Below the pieces are notes generated by a model. It was not told where the DNA came from and made no database searches. It worked only from the letters and a program-made list of their open reading frames with translations. Shown in pieces: positions 5,993-7,055 of a stretch of DNA of 7,055 bases. The translations under genes were made by a program, and so were the position numbers. The stretch is from Candidatus Omnitrophota bacterium (GTDB lineage Bacteria; Omnitrophota; Omnitrophia; Omnitrophales; Abzuiibacteriaceae): positions 1 to 7,055 of the forward strand of contig JACQQN010000011.1 of NCBI GenBank assembly GCA_016206995.1, in the 5' to 3' direction. How positions within the stretch are numbered: position 1 is the first letter of the stretch; each line of letters begins with the position of its first letter.

Positions 5993-6361
5993 TTACACCC
6001 TCCTTCGTTTGGGGGGCCGACATCCATTATGTGGAATCGGCGTCACATCTTTAATCTGAGTAATCTGAAGACCCGTTGCTTGAAGCGCTCTAATGGCTGA
6101 TTCTCTTCCTGCCCCAGGACCCGAGACGCGGACTTCGACTTCTTTCATACCGTTCTCAAGCGCTAGCTTCGCTGCCTTTTGGGACGCAATTTGTGCTGCA
6201 AATGGTGTTGATTTCTTTGACCCTTTAAAACCAGCATTCCCACTGCTCGACCAACAAACCGTGTTTCCTTGAAGGTCGGTAATCGTAATGACCGTATTAT
6301 TAAAGGAAGCCAATATGTGCACAACCCCTCGTGGGATTTGTTTTATTTTTTTCTTTGCCAT
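5993..6361 (-). CDS. rpsK: Small ribosomal subunit protein S11 (uS11)
   Basis: A 122-residue S11, a platform protein of the 30S subunit near the mRNA exit channel and the Shine-Dalgarno/anti-Shine-Dalgarno helix. It is complete from MAKKKIKQIPRGVVHILASF to the basic end NGCRPPKRRRV. Family signatures include ASFNNTVITITDLQGN (18-33), SSGNAGFKGSKKSTPFAAQ (39-57) and the VSGPGAGRESAIRAL region (79-93). The ATG at 6361 has GGAG 13 bases upstream, a spacing longer than ideal but similar to that of rpsD. It follows rpsM after 37 bases and precedes rpsD, the standard alpha-operon order. Confidence 0.97.
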   Translation of the reverse strand: MAKKKIKQIPRGVVHILASFNNTVITITDLQGNTVCWSSSGNAGFKGSKKSTPFAAQIASQKAAKLALENGMKEVEVRVSGPGAGRESAIRALQATGLQITQIKDVTPIPHNGCRPPKRRRV

Positions 6362-6398
6362 AGGTTTTTTCTATCTCCCAATTATTTTCTTCATTTCA

Positions 6399-6788
6399 TT
6401 ATGTCGGTGCCGGTGCTTTTTTCGCAAGGCCACCAATCGTTTTACGCGGGCCTTTACGAGTCCGAGCATTTGTGTGCGATCTTTGGCCGCGCACAGGCAA
6501 ACCTTTAATATGACGAAGTCCCCGGTACGTCTTAGAATCGATTAACCGCTTGATGTTTTGCTGGACGTCACGACGCAAATCACCTTCCACCTTGATTCCA
6601 TTCTTTTGAACATCAGCGGTGATGCTCGCGATTTCTTTATCCGTCAAATCTTTCGCACGTTTGTTTGGGTCAATTCCCGTTCTTTCGAGAATTTCTTCGG
6701 AAAGCGAACGACCGACTCCGTAAAGATACGTTAAAGCAACCACCAATCTTTTTCCATTCGGAATATCTACACCAAAAATACGAGGCAC
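6399..6788 (-). CDS. rpsM: Small ribosomal subunit protein S13 (uS13)
   Basis: A 129-residue S13, a head protein of the 30S subunit that contacts the P-site tRNA and forms the intersubunit bridge with 23S rRNA and L5. It starts PRIFGVDIPNGKRLVVALTY and includes the helix-turn-helix LYGVGRSLSEEILERTGID (22-40). The C-terminal region is the conserved HIKGLPVRGQRSHTNARTRK (93-112), followed by a short basic/alanine-proline tail. The start codon is GTG at 6788, supported by AAAGGAG 8 bases upstream and by the family N-terminus. It is separated from rpmJ by 70 bases that contain no other recognisable element. Confidence 0.97.
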   Translation of the reverse strand: MPRIFGVDIPNGKRLVVALTYLYGVGRSLSEEILERTGIDPNKRAKDLTDKEIASITADVQKNGIKVEGDLRRDVQQNIKRLIDSKTYRGLRHIKGLPVRGQRSHTNARTRKGPRKTIGGLAKKAPAPT

Positions 6789-6796
6789 TTGTTTTT

Positions 6797-6803
6797 CTCC
6801 TTT
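6797..6803 (-). promoter_or_regulatory. Ribosome-binding site deciding the GTG start of rpsM
   Basis: AAAGGAG on the minus strand, 8 bases before GTG at 6788. There is no nearby ATG that would preserve the S13 N-terminus, so this site supports the non-ATG start. Confidence 0.8.
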
Positions 6804-6858
6804 ACCTTATCTTCTAATTCGCTAGAACCGAGCAGCAAACAAAAAAATTCGCGATACT

Positions 6859-6975
6859 TTATCCTTGTTTTTGTTTGTGCCTTGGCTCCGATTTACAAAT
6901 GACGTAAACAACACGCTTCCTACGAACAATTTTGCAATCCTGACAAATCCGTTTGACCGATGCTCTTACTTTCAT
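6859..6975 (-). CDS. rpmJ: Large ribosomal subunit protein L36 (bL36), zinc-binding form
   Basis: A 38-residue gene. The product begins MKVRASVKRICQDCKIVRRK and ends SEPRHKQKQG, a full-length L36. The zinc ligands of the C+ form are all present: Cys11, Cys14, Cys27 and His33. L36 is the smallest protein of the 50S subunit and folds around one zinc ion in the 23S rRNA core. It lies between infA and rpsM, its standard position at the head of the alpha-operon segment. The ATG at 6975 is preceded at 8 bases by TAAGGA (6989-6984), whose TAA is also the infA stop codon, so translation of the two genes is probably coupled. Confidence 0.96.
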   Translation of the reverse strand: MKVRASVKRICQDCKIVRRKRVVYVICKSEPRHKQKQG

Positions 6976-6983
6976 AATATTTT

Positions 6984-6989
6984 TCCTTA
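6984..6989 (-). promoter_or_regulatory. Ribosome-binding site of rpmJ overlapping the infA stop codon
   Basis: TAAGGA on the minus strand: the first three bases are the infA stop codon and AAGGA is the Shine-Dalgarno, 8 bases before the rpmJ ATG at 6975. Ribosomes ending infA would finish directly on the rpmJ initiation site. Confidence 0.75.
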
Positions 6990-7055
6990 CTTCACTCGAA
7001 ACGTAATGCGACCTCTTGTTAAATCATAAGGTGACAATTCCACCTTCACACGATC
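6987..7055 (-). CDS. infA: Translation initiation factor IF-1, C-terminal end (cut by window edge)
   Basis: Only the last 22 codons and the TAA are inside the window. They read DRVKVELSPYDLTRGRITFR and then VK, the highly conserved end of IF-1 (the closing strand and helix of its OB fold). IF-1 occupies the ribosomal A site during initiation together with IF-2 and IF-3. The stop is 11 bases from the rpmJ start, and the infA-rpmJ-rpsM order is standard. The N-terminal two thirds lies beyond position 7055. Confidence 0.93.
   Translation of the reverse strand, partial: DRVKVELSPYDLTRGRITFRVK

Overview
The window is bacterial chromosomal DNA, and every gene I can support lies on the minus strand, so transcription runs from position 7055 towards 1. 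The right two thirds is the distal end of the S10/spc/alpha ribosomal supercluster: infA (3' end only), rpmJ, rpsM, rpsK, rpsD, rpoA, rplQ. The left third holds a class I aminotransferase, an unusually short Mfd (transcription-repair coupling factor), and the 5' end of a secreted SurA/PpiC-type chaperone gene. Gene density is very high: the largest gap is the 162-base rpsD-rpoA interval, and no stretch over 300 bases lacks a gene.

The order infA-rpmJ-rpsM-rpsK-rpsD-rpoA-rplQ, an alpha subunit with a C-terminal domain, and bacterial-type L17 and L36 establish a bacterium. A signal peptide on a SurA-like protein favours a two-membrane (diderm) cell. An mfd gene followed by a SurA/PpiC gene is an arrangement I recall from Deltaproteobacteria and some uncultured diderm phyla (Omnitrophota is one guess). 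The phylum cannot be fixed from this window. S4 and L36 both keep their zinc-binding cysteines.

The ribosomal part reads as one operon with 11-70 base gaps and mostly clear Shine-Dalgarno sites; only the rpsD-rpoA gap is longer and contains two hairpins. After rplQ the organisation changes. aspC, mfd and the surA-like gene each have a good sigma70-like promoter in or next to the end of the preceding gene (TTGACT-17-GATAAA, TTGACC-18-TACAAT, TTGAAC-17-TATACT). They may therefore be transcribed separately as well as by read-through.

The most notable object is Mfd. It has about 634 residues where the family usually has about 1,150. It keeps the UvrA-binding D2 segment, the RNA-polymerase-interacting domain and an intact RecG-like translocase. 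It has no D1a, no D1b/D3 and no C-terminal D7. The losses fall at domain borders and the motor motifs are intact, so it looks like a streamlined functional form and not a decayed gene. Its promoter places the -10 element six bases before the ATG, which predicts a leaderless mRNA. Other features worth a look are a foldback element between rplQ and aspC resembling REP/RAYT-associated repeats, a 70-residue Lys/Glu tail on L17, and nine consecutive Glu residues in the alpha-subunit linker. I found no rRNA, tRNA, CRISPR array or insertion sequence.
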